NCBI RefSeq assembly: GCF_900108955.1
Contig: NZ_FNYA01000001.1
Coordinates: forward strand, 124,001 to 188,000
Source: Flavobacterium terrigena
Lineage (GTDB): Bacteria > Bacteroidota > Bacteroidia > Flavobacteriales > Flavobacteriaceae
DNA: 64,000 bases
Direction: 5' to 3'
A program made the translations under genes and the position numbers. This document shows positions 1-9,479 of this stretch, piece by piece. Numbering within the stretch: position 1 is the first letter of the stretch; each line of letters starts with the position of its first letter. Under the pieces are notes generated by a model, which searched no databases, was not told the DNA's origin, and saw only the letters and a list, made by a program, of their open reading frames with translations.

Positions 1-436
1 TCGCAAAGATTGAAGCAATTGAGCCAAAAATCATTTGAAAAATATCTGCATACGAAGGTTGTTCCTTTTTCAAAATGTTTAATTGTTCTTCAATAGAAAT
101 ATTCAAATGATTGAAAATATATTTTTGAATTTGACTTCCCATTTCTATTGACTTTTGTTTTATCAAATTAAAATCTTCAAAAAGCTCAGAAATTTTCCAT
201 CCCAAAAGCGAAATCAGCGTTGCAATAATTAATAAAATCGAAAAAAAACAAATAAATACCGCCAAACCTTTAGGTATTCTTTTGCTTTGCATCCAATTGC
301 AAAAAGGTAAAAAGAGTGTTGCTAAAATTCCACCAATACACAAAGGAATTAGAAAATCTTTAGCTAAATAAAGCCCTAAAATGATTAAAAAAACAAGAGC
401 TAGTTTCTGTAAAAAAGTAGAAGATTCAGTTTTCAT
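1..436 (-). CDS. AI-2E family transporter (N-terminal part, runs off the window)
   Basis: The minus strand reads from an ATG at 436 and stays open to the window edge, giving about 145 residues. The start MKTESSTFLQKLALVFLII leads into two hydrophobic hairpins (about residues 11-45 and 57-80) and then an amphipathic stretch. That is the N-terminal layout of the AI-2E/PerM permease family of inner-membrane transporters, whose substrate is rarely known. The ATG overlaps the stop of the upstream P-type ATPase gene by 4 bp (ATGA), which suggests translational coupling. The C-terminal part is outside the window, so the family call rests on N-terminal character only. Confidence 0.75.
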   Translation of the reverse strand, partial: MKTESSTFLQKLALVFLIILGLYLAKDFLIPLCIGGILATLFLPFCNWMQSKRIPKGLAVFICFFSILLIIATLISLLGWKISELFEDFNLIKQKSIEMGSQIQKYIFNHLNISIEEQLNILKKEQPSYADIFQMIFGSIASIFA

Positions 437-2934
437 AATTTAATTGTATTTCGTTTCCATATTTTAACAACCTCATACCAAATTACGACAACAAAACCAA
501 CACTAATTGCTAATCCTAATTGAAATCCATTTAGATGTTCAAAACCGAAAAACTTAGTTAATGAAGGTACATATAATAGTAAAGCAGTTATGAAAACTGT
601 GATAGAAGTAATAATTGGAATTAGATTATTTTTATATTGAATGGTAGTAAATATTGAATAATAAAAAGATCGATTTGATAAGGTTAAAAATATATTGGCT
701 GTTACTAAACATGTAAAAACTATGGTTCTGGTAATGGCTTCGTTATAATTTAAGTAAACACAGTATTGGTAAACAAATAAAGTTCCTATTGTGATTACTA
801 AACCTTGAATAATACTAGTTGAAAGTTCTTTCCAATTAAAAAATGTATTCGTGAATGGTCTTGGTTTTTGAGACATGGTATTTTTTTCCATTGGTTCATT
901 TTCATACACGATGGAACAAGTTGGCCCCATTATTAATTCTAAAAAAATAATATGAATCGGTGAAAAAATAGATGGATAAATCCAACCTAAAACTAATGGA
1001 ATAAAAACAGTAAGAATAATTGGAATGTGAATAGAAATGATAAATTGAATGGCTTTTTTAAGATTGCTATAAATTTTTCTTCCCATAGCAATGGCATCCA
1101 CCATATTTAATAAATCATCTTTAATTAAAATTAATGAAGCCGCTTCTTTGGCTATCTCAGTTCCTTTTTTACCCATTGCAATACCTATATGAGCCGCTTT
1201 TAAGGCAGGACCATCATTTACGCCATCACCAGTCATAGCAACAATTTCGCTGTTTGACTTTAATGCATTTATGATTCTTAATTTGGCATCGGGAAACATT
1301 CTGGTAAATAAATTCGTTTCTGAAACTCTTTTTTTGAGTTTAGCATCCGATAATTTCATTAATTCATCACCGGAAATACTGTTTTCATAACCAACAAAAC
1401 CGATTTGTTTGGCGATAGAAGTGGTTGTTTCCAAATTATCACCTGTAATAATTTTTACCGAAATTCCAGCTTTATAAAAATGTTGTAAAACCGAATTAAT
1501 ATTCGCTTTTGGTGGATCGTAAAAGGCAACTAATCCTTTAAAATTAAACTGAAATTCTTGTTGTTTTTTTGGGAAATTTTTGTCTTCAAAATTAGCATCG
1601 GCAACAGCCAAAACACGGTAACCTTCATTCGTTAATTCTTTAATAGCATTTTGAATTTGATTTTTTTCTGAATCTGAAAGTTTGGAAATATTTAGTAATG
1701 CTTCAGGAGCACCTTTTGCTGCAATAATAGTTTTGTCTTTTTTTTCAAAAATATGCGTCATCATTGGTGGTTTACCCGAAAGCGGATATTCGTGTATCAT
1801 TTTATAATGAGAGCGTTCGTCTTTTTCTATGACTTTAGCATATACATTATGCAAAGCTACTTCCATTGGATCAAACGCAATAGGCTCACTCGCCCACATT
1901 GATGTAGCAATTAATACTTTTTCATCTTCATTCAATACTGTTTCTAAATCTGTTATTTTATTTGATTTTAACGAAAATAATTTCGCTAAAACCATGGTGT
2001 TTTCCGTAATAGTTCCCGTTTTATCAATGCAAATAACAGTTGCACTTCCAAGTGTTTCAACCGTTTTCATTTGCTTTACGATAATTCCATTTTGGAACAT
2101 TTTATACGCTCCAAGTGCCATAAAAGTGGTAAATGCAATTGGGATTTCTTCAGGCAAAATACTCATTGCCAACGTTAAAGCTTTAAGTAAACTATCAAAA
2201 ATATTATTGGAATGATAAAAATTTATACTCCAAACTATTAAAAAAATGAACGCACCAACAATAGCCATCTTTTTAACGAAATTGCCAATTTGAATTTCTA
2301 AAGGTGTTTTTTCTTCTTTAATATTTTCGAGACTTTTTCCTATTTTACCTAATTTGGTATTGCTTCCAATAGCTGTAATTGTTGCAATTGCTAATCCGCT
2401 AGTAACAGTTGTGCCTTGAAAAATAAAATTATTTTCGCTTGATTTATCCTTTGAAACTGATAACGATTCGCCAGTAAGAATAGATTCGTTGACAGAAAAA
2501 TCATTTGAATGTTCAATAATTCCGTCAGCAGAAATGGAAGTTCCTTCTTCTACCATTAAACTATCTCCGATAACTAATTCTTCAGTTTTTATTTCTGCAA
2601 TAGTTCCGTTTCTGATTACTTTGCAATTAGGTTTTGTAAAATCTTTTAGTTTTTGTAACGCATTACGACTTCGGGCATTTTGATACGAAGAAATTAAAGA
2701 AATTAACAAAATGGCTGATGCTAAAAAAAATCCATCTGATATTTTTCCGCTAATAAAGTAAATCACGGATGCGACTAAAAGCAAAATAACCATTGGATCT
2801 TGCAGAAAATTCATAATAGCTTTTAGAAGAATATTCTCTTTTTTATATTCAATTATATTGCTACCATATTTACTTCTTGAAGCTCTAACTTCGGCAGCTG
2901 ATAATCCTTTAATGTTGAAATTTTCCACAGACAT
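433..2934 (-). CDS. P-type cation-translocating ATPase
   Basis: Pumps a cation across the inner membrane using ATP through an aspartyl-phosphate intermediate. In order, counted from the chosen start (833 aa), it has a cation-ATPase N-terminal domain, an actuator TGES at about 154, a membrane motif PEEIP at about 263, the phosphorylation motif DKTGT with Asp at about 304, the HAD motif GDGVNDGPA and a C-terminal bundle of membrane helices. This is the layout of Ca2+/Mn2+-like P2 ATPases, but PEEIP replaces the usual PEGLP, so the ion is not assigned. An in-frame ATG at 3003 would add 23 residues. The start at 2934 (MSVENFNIKGL) is preferred because family proteins begin just before the SAAEV-type motif. 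It is translationally coupled to the AI-2E gene. Confidence 0.9.
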   Translation of the reverse strand: MSVENFNIKGLSAAEVRASRSKYGSNIIEYKKENILLKAIMNFLQDPMVILLLVASVIYFISGKISDGFFLASAILLISLISSYQNARSRNALQKLKDFTKPNCKVIRNGTIAEIKTEELVIGDSLMVEEGTSISADGIIEHSNDFSVNESILTGESLSVSKDKSSENNFIFQGTTVTSGLAIATITAIGSNTKLGKIGKSLENIKEEKTPLEIQIGNFVKKMAIVGAFIFLIVWSINFYHSNNIFDSLLKALTLAMSILPEEIPIAFTTFMALGAYKMFQNGIIVKQMKTVETLGSATVICIDKTGTITENTMVLAKLFSLKSNKITDLETVLNEDEKVLIATSMWASEPIAFDPMEVALHNVYAKVIEKDERSHYKMIHEYPLSGKPPMMTHIFEKKDKTIIAAKGAPEALLNISKLSDSEKNQIQNAIKELTNEGYRVLAVADANFEDKNFPKKQQEFQFNFKGLVAFYDPPKANINSVLQHFYKAGISVKIITGDNLETTTSIAKQIGFVGYENSISGDELMKLSDAKLKKRVSETNLFTRMFPDAKLRIINALKSNSEIVAMTGDGVNDGPALKAAHIGIAMGKKGTEIAKEAASLILIKDDLLNMVDAIAMGRKIYSNLKKAIQFIISIHIPIILTVFIPLVLGWIYPSIFSPIHIIFLELIMGPTCSIVYENEPMEKNTMSQKPRPFTNTFFNWKELSTSIIQGLVITIGTLFVYQYCVYLNYNEAITRTIVFTCLVTANIFLTLSNRSFYYSIFTTIQYKNNLIPIITSITVFITALLLYVPSLTKFFGFEHLNGFQLGLAISVGFVVVIWYEVVKIWKRNTIKL

Positions 2935-3051
2935 ACTTGTAGTGTTTTGTCTTTTATAACTAAAAACAAATTTTACTAAAAGTACTCCAAATTTCTTACA
3001 CAATTCGTATTTAAAGTTGTAAAACTCTTAGAATTTATTTAAAGTTGTTAG

Positions 3052-3486
3052 TTACATTCTATCCATATACCAATTTAACTCTTTTTTTATTTGTTTCAAT
3101 TGAAAAATAGAAGAAATTATTTTCTGTAATCGTAGAAATGCCGTTTCACTTTTAACCACATAATCAAATGCATTGTGATGAATACATTGTACGGCTACAT
3201 CAATTTTGTCTTGACTTGAAAGCATTATCACAGGAATTTCTGAGTCAATTTCTTTAATCTTATCTAAAGTTTCTAAACCATTAATAGCAGATTTATCAAT
3301 TCCATCCAAATGAAAATCTAAAATAACAACGTCTGGTTTTTGTGATAAATTTGCAATGCAAAGTTCTCCTGTTGGAAAAGTTTCGATTTCAAAATCAGCA
3401 TGTTCTAAAAATTGTATTTCTAATGACTTTAAGAAAACGGCATCGTCATCTACAAGAAATAATTTTATTTTGTTATCGTTTTTCAT
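3052..3486 (-). CDS. Single-domain response regulator
   Basis: A receiver domain with a short tail and no output domain (144 aa). LFLVDDD supplies the acidic pocket, VVILDFHLDG the phospho-acceptor Asp (about residue 57), MLSSQD the Ser/Thr switch and YVVKSE the conserved Lys. It starts inside the last codons of the upstream hybrid kinase gene (14-bp overlap), so the two are almost certainly co-translated and form a phosphorelay. An in-frame ATG at 3498 is possible; 3486 gives the smaller overlap. The regulator probably works as a phosphotransfer partner or by protein contact. Confidence 0.88.
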   Translation of the reverse strand: MKNDNKIKLFLVDDDAVFLKSLEIQFLEHADFEIETFPTGELCIANLSQKPDVVILDFHLDGIDKSAINGLETLDKIKEIDSEIPVIMLSSQDKIDVAVQCIHHNAFDYVVKSETAFLRLQKIISSIFQLKQIKKELNWYMDRM

Positions 3487-6214
3487 TAGTAGGTTCATTT
3501 AGGTTAATCAATTCTAATTCAAGCTCAACACAAGCTTGTGTACATACGTTTTCAAGTTGTAGTATTAACTTATCTAAATCCTTAGATAATTCTAATCTAC
3601 GAGCAAATTCTTGTATTTTCATTGCTACTTCTGTAATTTCAGGATTAATTCCCATAATAGCAAAAGACGGTATCATTTTATGGACAGTTGAGCCTAACAA
3701 ATCCCAATCTTTATCTGAAAAACTTTTTTTCATTGTTGACACAAGCGGTGGTGTTTGTTTTAAATATAACGTAATAATTTCTGTCATAAGTTTTGGATTC
3801 GATTTAGTTAATTTCAATAAATAACTCATATCGACATATCTTACTTTTTCTGTTTTTGTATCTCCATCCATTTTTTTCTCAATTATCATTACTGGTTTTT
3901 TTATAATACCAATAAGCTTGCTGTATAACAATCGCTCATCAACTGGTTTAGAAATGTAATCGTTCATTCCAACATCCCTACATCTAGCCACATCAACAGT
4001 CGTGACATCGGCAGTAAGCGCGATTATTGGAAGGGCTAATTTCATTCTTTTTCTAATATATTCTGTGGCTTCAAAACCATTCATTTCTGGCATTTGTAAA
4101 TCCATCAATACAATATCAAATGTTTTTTCTTTTAATTTTTCAATTGCAATTTTTCCATTTGAAGCAATTTCACATTCAAAACCAAAATCGTCTAATAAGG
4201 TTTTCATCAGTAATTGATTCAATTCCATATCTTCCACCACAAGAATTTTAATATCTTTTACATCTGTATTTAAATCTAAAATTTCTGGTTCTAAAACGGC
4301 TTCTGCATTTGTTTTTTTGAAATCTAATGTAAAACTAAAAACAGAACCTTTATTCAATTCACTTTGAACTTCAATAGTTCCTTTCTGACCTTCCACTAAT
4401 TGTTTTACAATAGCTAAACCTAAACCGGTTCCACCAAATATTCTTGACGTTCCGCTTGTGGCTTGTTGAAAGTTTTCAAAAACTTTTTCTATTTTGGTGT
4501 TTTTAATTCCGATTCCAGTATCGGCAACAGAAAATTTAATAGTTACATTTTCTTCATTTTCATTAACTAATTTAACACTTACAGTAATTTTTCCTTTATT
4601 AGTAAACTTGATAGCATTGCTCAATAAATTCAAAATAATTTGATGTAAACGAACCGGATCACCAACTAAAACTTCAGGAATAGTTGCATCATAATTCGTA
4701 ATTAATGTTAGATTTTTTTCTTGAATTTTGGTTTCGAAAAGATGCAACATCGCTTTTATTGACAGATTCAATTTAAATGGCGTTTTCTCGAAAGTCATTT
4801 TTCCTGCATCGACTTTTGCTAAATCTAGAATATCATTAATTAAAACAATTAATGCATCACCACTCATTTTTATGGCTGTTAAATATTCTTTTTGCTTGGC
4901 TGTAAGTTCCGTTTTCAATACCACTTTTGTAAAACCAATTATGGCATTCATAGGTGTGCGAATTTCGTGACTCATATTTGATAAAAACTGTTGCTTTGAT
5001 TTTACAGCTTCTTCTGCTTTTTGAGTTGCAGTTTCAGCAATTATTTTAGCTTCTTCTGCAATACTTGTGGCTAATTCTGCGAATATTTTAGCTTCTGTTA
5101 ATTGTCTTTCTAATATTTTTTGTTCGGTAATATCTCTAGCTACTAAAACAGCTCCAATAACTTTTCCATCTTCCGATTTATAAATGGAACCATTAAATAA
5201 AACATCTGTTAATTTATGATCTTTAATGGTTAGCGGAAAATCGGCAATAAAACCTTTAGAAAAAACTTCTTTATAACTTTCTTTAGCTTTTGCAGAATCT
5301 GTAAAATAATCAATAAAATTAGAACCAATTAATTCTGCTTTTGAAACGTCAGTGGCTTGAACAGTTGCTTCATTCACATCAGTAATTTGACCTTTTGAAC
5401 TAATCGCAAATAAGGGATCACGACTCGCTTCAATAAGACTTAACGAATATTGTGAGGCCAATTTTAGAGAATTACTATAATCTTCTAATTCTTTGTTTTC
5501 AATAACTCTTTTTTCTTTTTCGTCATTTTGAAAAGCTAATTCAATATCTGCAATCACTAATTCATCCGCACGATCTTGTTTTTCACCCGTTTGATATAAT
5601 AATTCTTTATTCGCAATAACTAATTCGTCTGCTCTATCCTGCTTTTCACCTGTTTGAAATTTTAATTCTTTGTTGGCGATAACTAATTCTGCTGCGCGTT
5701 GTACTTTATGTTTATTCTGAAGTTTTAATTCTTTATTCGCAATTAATAATTCGTTGGCTCTTTTTTCCTTTTCTTCATATTGAAAAGCGAGTTTTTTGTT
5801 AGCAATTACTAATTCCGCTTCATTTTTTTTAGACTTTGAAATATTAATGAATGAGGATAAAGAACATTTTTTATCTTGATACAAAATGGTTTGAACAGAG
5901 GCTAAAAACCAAAATTGTTCTCCTCTTTTATCTTTTAAAACAATTTCAATATTATTGACAACTTCGTTAGTTTCTAATTGTAAAAGCATTTTTTCACGAA
6001 ATTCTGACGTAACTAAATCTATTTCAAAGGAAGTTTTTCCAATGATTTCATCTTTAGTATATCCAAAACAATTTAGAAATGATTTATTAGCAAATTGAAA
6101 TTTTTCAGTTTCAACTTCAATTACAAGCATCCCCATTGCGCTATTTTCAAACATATCAAAAAACAAGTCGTCTGATTTGTGCATTTTGCTTTCTGATTTT
6201 TTTGACTTTTCCAT
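3473..6214 (-). CDS. Hybrid histidine kinase: PAS, coiled-coil repeats, PAS, HisKA, HATPase, REC, Hpt
   Basis: A 913-aa phosphorelay kinase with no clear membrane segment, so probably cytoplasmic. Domains in order: PAS (about 15-130), five 21-residue ELVIANKEL-type repeats (134-238), a second PAS (about 255-365), a coiled linker, HisKA with the phospho-His in LSNMSHEIRTP (His416), HATPase_c with N533 in the N box and GGTGLGLAI as a G box, a receiver with IVLMD (Asp705), and a C-terminal Hpt with STVHKM (His845). A full His-Asp-His route is therefore inside one protein. The response regulator encoded immediately downstream is the obvious final acceptor. The signal is unknown; the PAS domains and cytoplasmic location suggest an internal cue. 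Confidence 0.93.
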   Translation of the reverse strand: MEKSKKSESKMHKSDDLFFDMFENSAMGMLVIEVETEKFQFANKSFLNCFGYTKDEIIGKTSFEIDLVTSEFREKMLLQLETNEVVNNIEIVLKDKRGEQFWFLASVQTILYQDKKCSLSSFINISKSKKNEAELVIANKKLAFQYEEKEKRANELLIANKELKLQNKHKVQRAAELVIANKELKFQTGEKQDRADELVIANKELLYQTGEKQDRADELVIADIELAFQNDEKEKRVIENKELEDYSNSLKLASQYSLSLIEASRDPLFAISSKGQITDVNEATVQATDVSKAELIGSNFIDYFTDSAKAKESYKEVFSKGFIADFPLTIKDHKLTDVLFNGSIYKSEDGKVIGAVLVARDITEQKILERQLTEAKIFAELATSIAEEAKIIAETATQKAEEAVKSKQQFLSNMSHEIRTPMNAIIGFTKVVLKTELTAKQKEYLTAIKMSGDALIVLINDILDLAKVDAGKMTFEKTPFKLNLSIKAMLHLFETKIQEKNLTLITNYDATIPEVLVGDPVRLHQIILNLLSNAIKFTNKGKITVSVKLVNENEENVTIKFSVADTGIGIKNTKIEKVFENFQQATSGTSRIFGGTGLGLAIVKQLVEGQKGTIEVQSELNKGSVFSFTLDFKKTNAEAVLEPEILDLNTDVKDIKILVVEDMELNQLLMKTLLDDFGFECEIASNGKIAIEKLKEKTFDIVLMDLQMPEMNGFEATEYIRKRMKLALPIIALTADVTTVDVARCRDVGMNDYISKPVDERLLYSKLIGIIKKPVMIIEKKMDGDTKTEKVRYVDMSYLLKLTKSNPKLMTEIITLYLKQTPPLVSTMKKSFSDKDWDLLGSTVHKMIPSFAIMGINPEITEVAMKIQEFARRLELSKDLDKLILQLENVCTQACVELELELINLNEPTNEKR
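5501..5815 (-). repeat. Five tandem 63-bp coding repeats in the hybrid kinase
   Basis: Residues 134-238 of the kinase are five back-to-back 21-residue units of the form ELVIANKELxxQxxEKxxRAD, a sixth being broken off after ENKEL. Units three and four are nearly identical in protein. Twenty-one residues is three heptads, so each unit would add three coiled-coil heptads between the two PAS domains. The same motif recurs in many PAS kinases. At DNA level the array could change copy number by slippage or recombination. Confidence 0.9.
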
Positions 6215-6232
6215 TTTATCTATTTAAAATTA

Positions 6233-6796
6233 TTAACCAATATCTTCAATTGGATTTCGTCTTTTATCTTTCAATTGTTTAAAATGTGAAGGAGAAAGTC
6301 CGGTAACTTTTTTGAATTGGCTCGACAAATGTGCCACGCTACTATAATTCATTTTCCAAGCTATTTCTGTAATGTTTAGCTCACCATAAATCATCAATTC
6401 TTTTATGCGTTCAATTTTATGAGAAATGATAAATTGCTCAATGGTTGTGCCTTGCACTTCTGAAAATAAATTGGCTAAATAAGTGTAATTGTGTTCTAGT
6501 TTTTCGGATAAATAATCAGAGAAATTAATTTTAATAATTTCCTCAGAATGATGAATCATTTCAATAATTATCGTTTTTATTTTCTCGATTAGAATGGCTT
6601 TTTTGTCGTCCATTAATTCCAAACCAGAAATAAGCAAACCTTGTCTTAGAAGCATTCGCTTTTCCATAGAAATATTTTCCATGATTTCGACGACACCTAA
6701 ATCGACCACAATAAAATGCAGACCCAATTTCTTCAATTCGTCTCGTACCGCTATTTTGCAGCGGTTACTCACCATGTATTTGATATATAGTTTCAA
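6233..6796 (-). CDS. AraC-family transcriptional regulator, paralogue 1
   Basis: A small regulator of 187 aa with a C-terminal AraC-type double helix-turn-helix (TEIAWKMNYSSVAHLSSQFKKVTGLSPSHF is split here as motifs TEIAWKMNYSSVAHLSSQF and KKVTGLSPSHF). The N-terminal part, KLYIKYMVSNRCK, is shared with the next gene. No ATG stands at the equivalent of the paralogue's start. A TTG at 6796 gives MKLYIKYMVS-, aligning residue for residue with the ATG start of the downstream-numbered paralogue at 7440, so TTG is taken as the start. Another TTG at 6823 would add nine residues. It lies 18 bp before the hybrid kinase gene and could be cotranscribed with it. Confidence 0.85.
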   Translation of the reverse strand: MKLYIKYMVSNRCKIAVRDELKKLGLHFIVVDLGVVEIMENISMEKRMLLRQGLLISGLELMDDKKAILIEKIKTIIIEMIHHSEEIIKINFSDYLSEKLEHNYTYLANLFSEVQGTTIEQFIISHKIERIKELMIYGELNITEIAWKMNYSSVAHLSSQFKKVTGLSPSHFKQLKDKRRNPIEDIG

Positions 6797-6879
6797 AAAA
6801 AAATAGTTTAGTATTCCTATCAAAGGTGAACTTTTAATACTAGATAATGTTGTACTTTAAAAAGAAGAAGTTATACAAT

Positions 6880-7440
6880 TCAGACATTTTCCAAGGCAAT
6901 TCGCTTTTTGTCTTTCAATTGTTTGAAAAAACTAGGCGTTAATCCTGTTACTTTTTTGAATTGTTTAGATAAATGTGCTACACTACTATAATTCATAATG
7001 TAGGATATTTGAGTCAGATTTAGTTCGTCGTAAAGCAATAATTCTTTTACGCGTTCAATCTTATGCGCAATTATAAATTGCTCAATGGTAATTCCTTTAA
7101 TTTCGGAAAATATTTTAGAAATATGTGTGTAATCTAAACCTAACTTTTCGCTGATATATTCGGAATAATTGACTTTAGGAAGTTCATCTGTATAATGAAC
7201 CATTTCAATAATGATGTTTTTAATTTTTTCAATCAGCATGGCTTTTTTGTCATCCATAAGTTGCAACCCAGACATCAGAAGTGTTTTATGTAATTTTTCA
7301 CGTTGAGATTCTGTTAAATCATTCATTATTTCAACAGTGCCTAATTCTAAAATAACATAATGTAATCCAATTTTCTCTAGAGCTTCTTTTACCACCATTT
7401 TACAGCGGAGACTTACCATATATTTAATATAAAGTTTCAT
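6880..7440 (-). CDS. AraC-family transcriptional regulator, paralogue 2
   Basis: A 186-aa regulator that starts with ATG as MKLYIKYMVSLRCKMVV and ends in an AraC-type HTH (SYIMNYSSVAHLSKQFKKV). It is co-linear with paralogue 1 over its whole length, more than half of the residues being identical by eye, so the pair is a tandem duplication. It has no recognisable sugar-binding cupin; the N-terminal part is a compact alpha/beta region typical of this small Bacteroidota AraC subgroup. Its targets cannot be read from the sequence. The neighbouring kinase and cupin genes are the natural candidates. Confidence 0.85.
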   Translation of the reverse strand: MKLYIKYMVSLRCKMVVKEALEKIGLHYVILELGTVEIMNDLTESQREKLHKTLLMSGLQLMDDKKAMLIEKIKNIIIEMVHYTDELPKVNYSEYISEKLGLDYTHISKIFSEIKGITIEQFIIAHKIERVKELLLYDELNLTQISYIMNYSSVAHLSKQFKKVTGLTPSFFKQLKDKKRIALENV

Positions 7441-7486
7441 TATTGTCTGCTATTTTAGGATAGATAAGTAACGTGTTATTGAACTT

Positions 7487-7828
7487 TTAATCTTCGTAAC
7501 CACTTTTTATAATGGTAGATAACATTTTGAATTGAACATTTGCGTTAAAGCAATGTTTAGAGTGTGCAGGAATAATAATTCCTTGACCTAAAGTAAGTTT
7601 GTGGGTTATTTCGTTGATTATGATTTCGGCAGTTCCATCGATAATTTGAATATAATTATCGAATGGTGATGTTTTTTCGGCAAGTTCTTCCCCAGCATCA
7701 AAAGAAGAAACAGTTATATTACCTGTTAATTTTTTTAAAATAGTTTTACTTAAAACCGCATTAGGAATATATTGAATGATTTCAACAATGATATGTGATT
7801 TTTCTTTTTCAACTTCTGAAATTTCCAT
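7487..7828 (-). CDS. Cupin-domain protein
   Basis: A single-domain beta-barrel protein of 113 aa from the ATG at 7828; an upstream in-frame ATG at 7867 would add 13 lysine-rich residues. The segment FDNYIQIIDGTAEIIINE followed by LGQGIIIPAHSKHCFNA has the spacing of the two cupin motifs, including the G-x-P-x-x-x-x-H turn. Only one of the usual metal-binding histidines is obvious, so it may be a ligand-binding rather than an enzymatic cupin. It stands 46 bp upstream of the AraC paralogues and may belong with them. Confidence 0.75.
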   Translation of the reverse strand: MEISEVEKEKSHIIVEIIQYIPNAVLSKTILKKLTGNITVSSFDAGEELAEKTSPFDNYIQIIDGTAEIIINEITHKLTLGQGIIIPAHSKHCFNANVQFKMLSTIIKSGYED

Positions 7829-7973
7829 TTTTATTTTAGATACATTCTTACAATTCAAATTTCGCAATAAGCGATGGCATTAAAAAAGAAGTATCTACAA
7901 ACAAAGGTCGTCATTAAAGTTGGTTAAAGTACCAACAATTGTTAAAACTTACTTTATATGTAATTAAAACAAA

Positions 7974-7999
7974 AAACCCGAAACTTTCGTTTCGGGTTT
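7974..7999 (-). terminator. Rho-independent terminator after the T9SS gene at 8108-8947
   Basis: A perfect 10-bp stem (AAACCCGAAA / TTTCGGGTTT) with a 6-nt loop. Read on the minus strand it is followed by a run of T residues. It lies about 110 bp past the stop of the 8108-8947 gene. A near copy is at 11378-11403. Confidence 0.85.
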
Positions 8000-8107
8000 A
8001 CTCTCCTTAACAGAATTGACTTCATCAAACTTTATTTTTGTACTATAAAAACTATAGTTGTATTTTAAAAAGTAAGTTTATTATTTCCTTTATTTAATAA
8101 ACTAAAA

Positions 8108-8947
8108 CTAGTTTTTAACAATTTTCTTAGTTAAACTACCTTCATTGGTTTCGATATTCAAAAAGTAAACTCCAGTATTTAATTCCGAAACATTAACTGT
8201 AGTTTCAAGAACAGCATTAGTATTTACAGTTTTAACTGTACGTCCATTAATATCACAAACAACAATTTTATTAATTTCAATATTTCCAGTATTAGAGATA
8301 GTTACACTATTATTTATGGGATTTGGATAAACTGAGAATTGTGAAGATATAAAATCACTTGCCGACGCTACTACATCTAAGAATAAAGACAAATCATCTA
8401 TAAATAATAAACTTTGATAAGAACAATCATGATGCCTAATAGCTATTTTAACTGTTTGACCCGCAAATGAAGAAACATCTATTTGTTGTGTTGTGACTAT
8501 CATTTCATTGGCATTAGTTAGAGTTGTACTAAATACAGGGCTAAGAACCGCAATATCTTCTGGAGCTGTTACTGTTGATGGAACTAAATAAACAGAGAAA
8601 TGTTCATTAGGTGGATTAATAGTTCCAAATTTAAACTCCAAAATAGTTATTCCAGGTGTTGTTGGAATTGTTATATTAGGAGTTAGAAAAAAATTATTTG
8701 GGTATAAAGGACTACCATCTCCAGGATCAATAGAAAAAGAAACCATAGCTCCACCATCTATACCCATTTGACCCGAATCTGTATCACCTGGCATAAACAT
8801 CCAAGTTTGTGTATCACCATCTGCATTAAGATATGATAAATTTGTTGGTTCAGTATTAAAATTATCCGAATATAATACTGTTTGAGCATTTGCAGTCAAG
8901 ATGAATACAAACGCAGAGATTAAAAGTAATTTTTTTTTCATTTTCAT
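8108..8947 (-). CDS. Secreted protein with T9SS type A sorting domain
   Basis: A 279-aa exported protein. Residues 1-21 are a signal peptide ending ANAQ. The middle (about 22-185) is a beta-rich jelly-roll-like region with repeated acidic Gly/Asp loops, resembling the choice-of-anchor or MAM-like modules of flavobacterial surface proteins. The last 75 residues, beginning FSVYPNPINNSVTIS and ending TKKIVKN, are a typical T9SS type A sorting domain, so the protein should cross the outer membrane by T9SS. Its ligand is unknown. The TPR-HTH regulator gene lies just upstream in the same direction, and an operator of the family described at 9116-9171 precedes this gene. Confidence 0.9.
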   Translation of the reverse strand: MKMKKKLLLISAFVFILTANAQTVLYSDNFNTEPTNLSYLNADGDTQTWMFMPGDTDSGQMGIDGGAMVSFSIDPGDGSPLYPNNFFLTPNITIPTTPGITILEFKFGTINPPNEHFSVYLVPSTVTAPEDIAVLSPVFSTTLTNANEMIVTTQQIDVSSFAGQTVKIAIRHHDCSYQSLLFIDDLSLFLDVVASASDFISSQFSVYPNPINNSVTISNTGNIEINKIVVCDINGRTVKTVNTNAVLETTVNVSELNTGVYFLNIETNEGSLTKKIVKN

Positions 8948-9115
8948 TGATTATTAATTAGTTAATTTTTCATAAAAGTGTTGAAAACATGTCGCTATTT
9001 TCTATACAAAGTTTAGTGTATTTCGGTCATATCCTAAATTAGAACTTTATCCAAACCAGCTACGAATAGTAGATGACACACAATAGCACCTGAACTACTA
9101 AACAAAATGTTTTAG

Positions 9116-9171
9116 CAAATATTAGAAAGTATTTGTATTGTGCAAAAAAAGTACATACCACAAAAATACCC
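9116..9171 (-). promoter_or_regulatory. Direct-repeat operator and -7 box for the T9SS gene at 8108-8947
   Basis: Within the 530-bp non-coding gap 8948-9479 the minus strand carries half-sites GGGTAT and TGGTAT at 9155-9171, separated by TTTTG (11-bp period). AATATTTG at 9116-9123, a 7/8 match to TAnnTTTG, is centred 43.5 bp downstream of the operator centre. The same spacing is seen at 50232-50287 and 53051-53106. The implied leader is about 160 nt. I see nothing else in this gap. Confidence 0.55.
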
Positions 9172-9479
9172 AGTCATGGTTTTTCTATAAAACAATAACT
9201 ATCAGGTATTTATTTTTTTTACCTTAGTGGATTATGTAAAATTTTAACAACAATTGGCTGATTTATTTATAAATGAATTAGATAAGTGTATTCATTTGAG
9301 ATAATAGAGAGTTAAAGGATTTTCCTATAAAAAGAGGAATAGAAATATTAAGAGTATATAGAAAAAAAAAACTTACTCATTTGTTTTTTTGTAAGTTTTG
9401 TGTTGAAATTATAAATATTAAGCAGAAATACTTCTATAGTATTAAAGAATAAAACAAAGATTATTTTTGAATGTATTTT

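Noticed and set aside
5501..5815. A 63-bp tandem array that could be a minisatellite or CRISPR
   Set aside because: There are no unique spacers, and every unit translates in frame to a coiled-coil segment.
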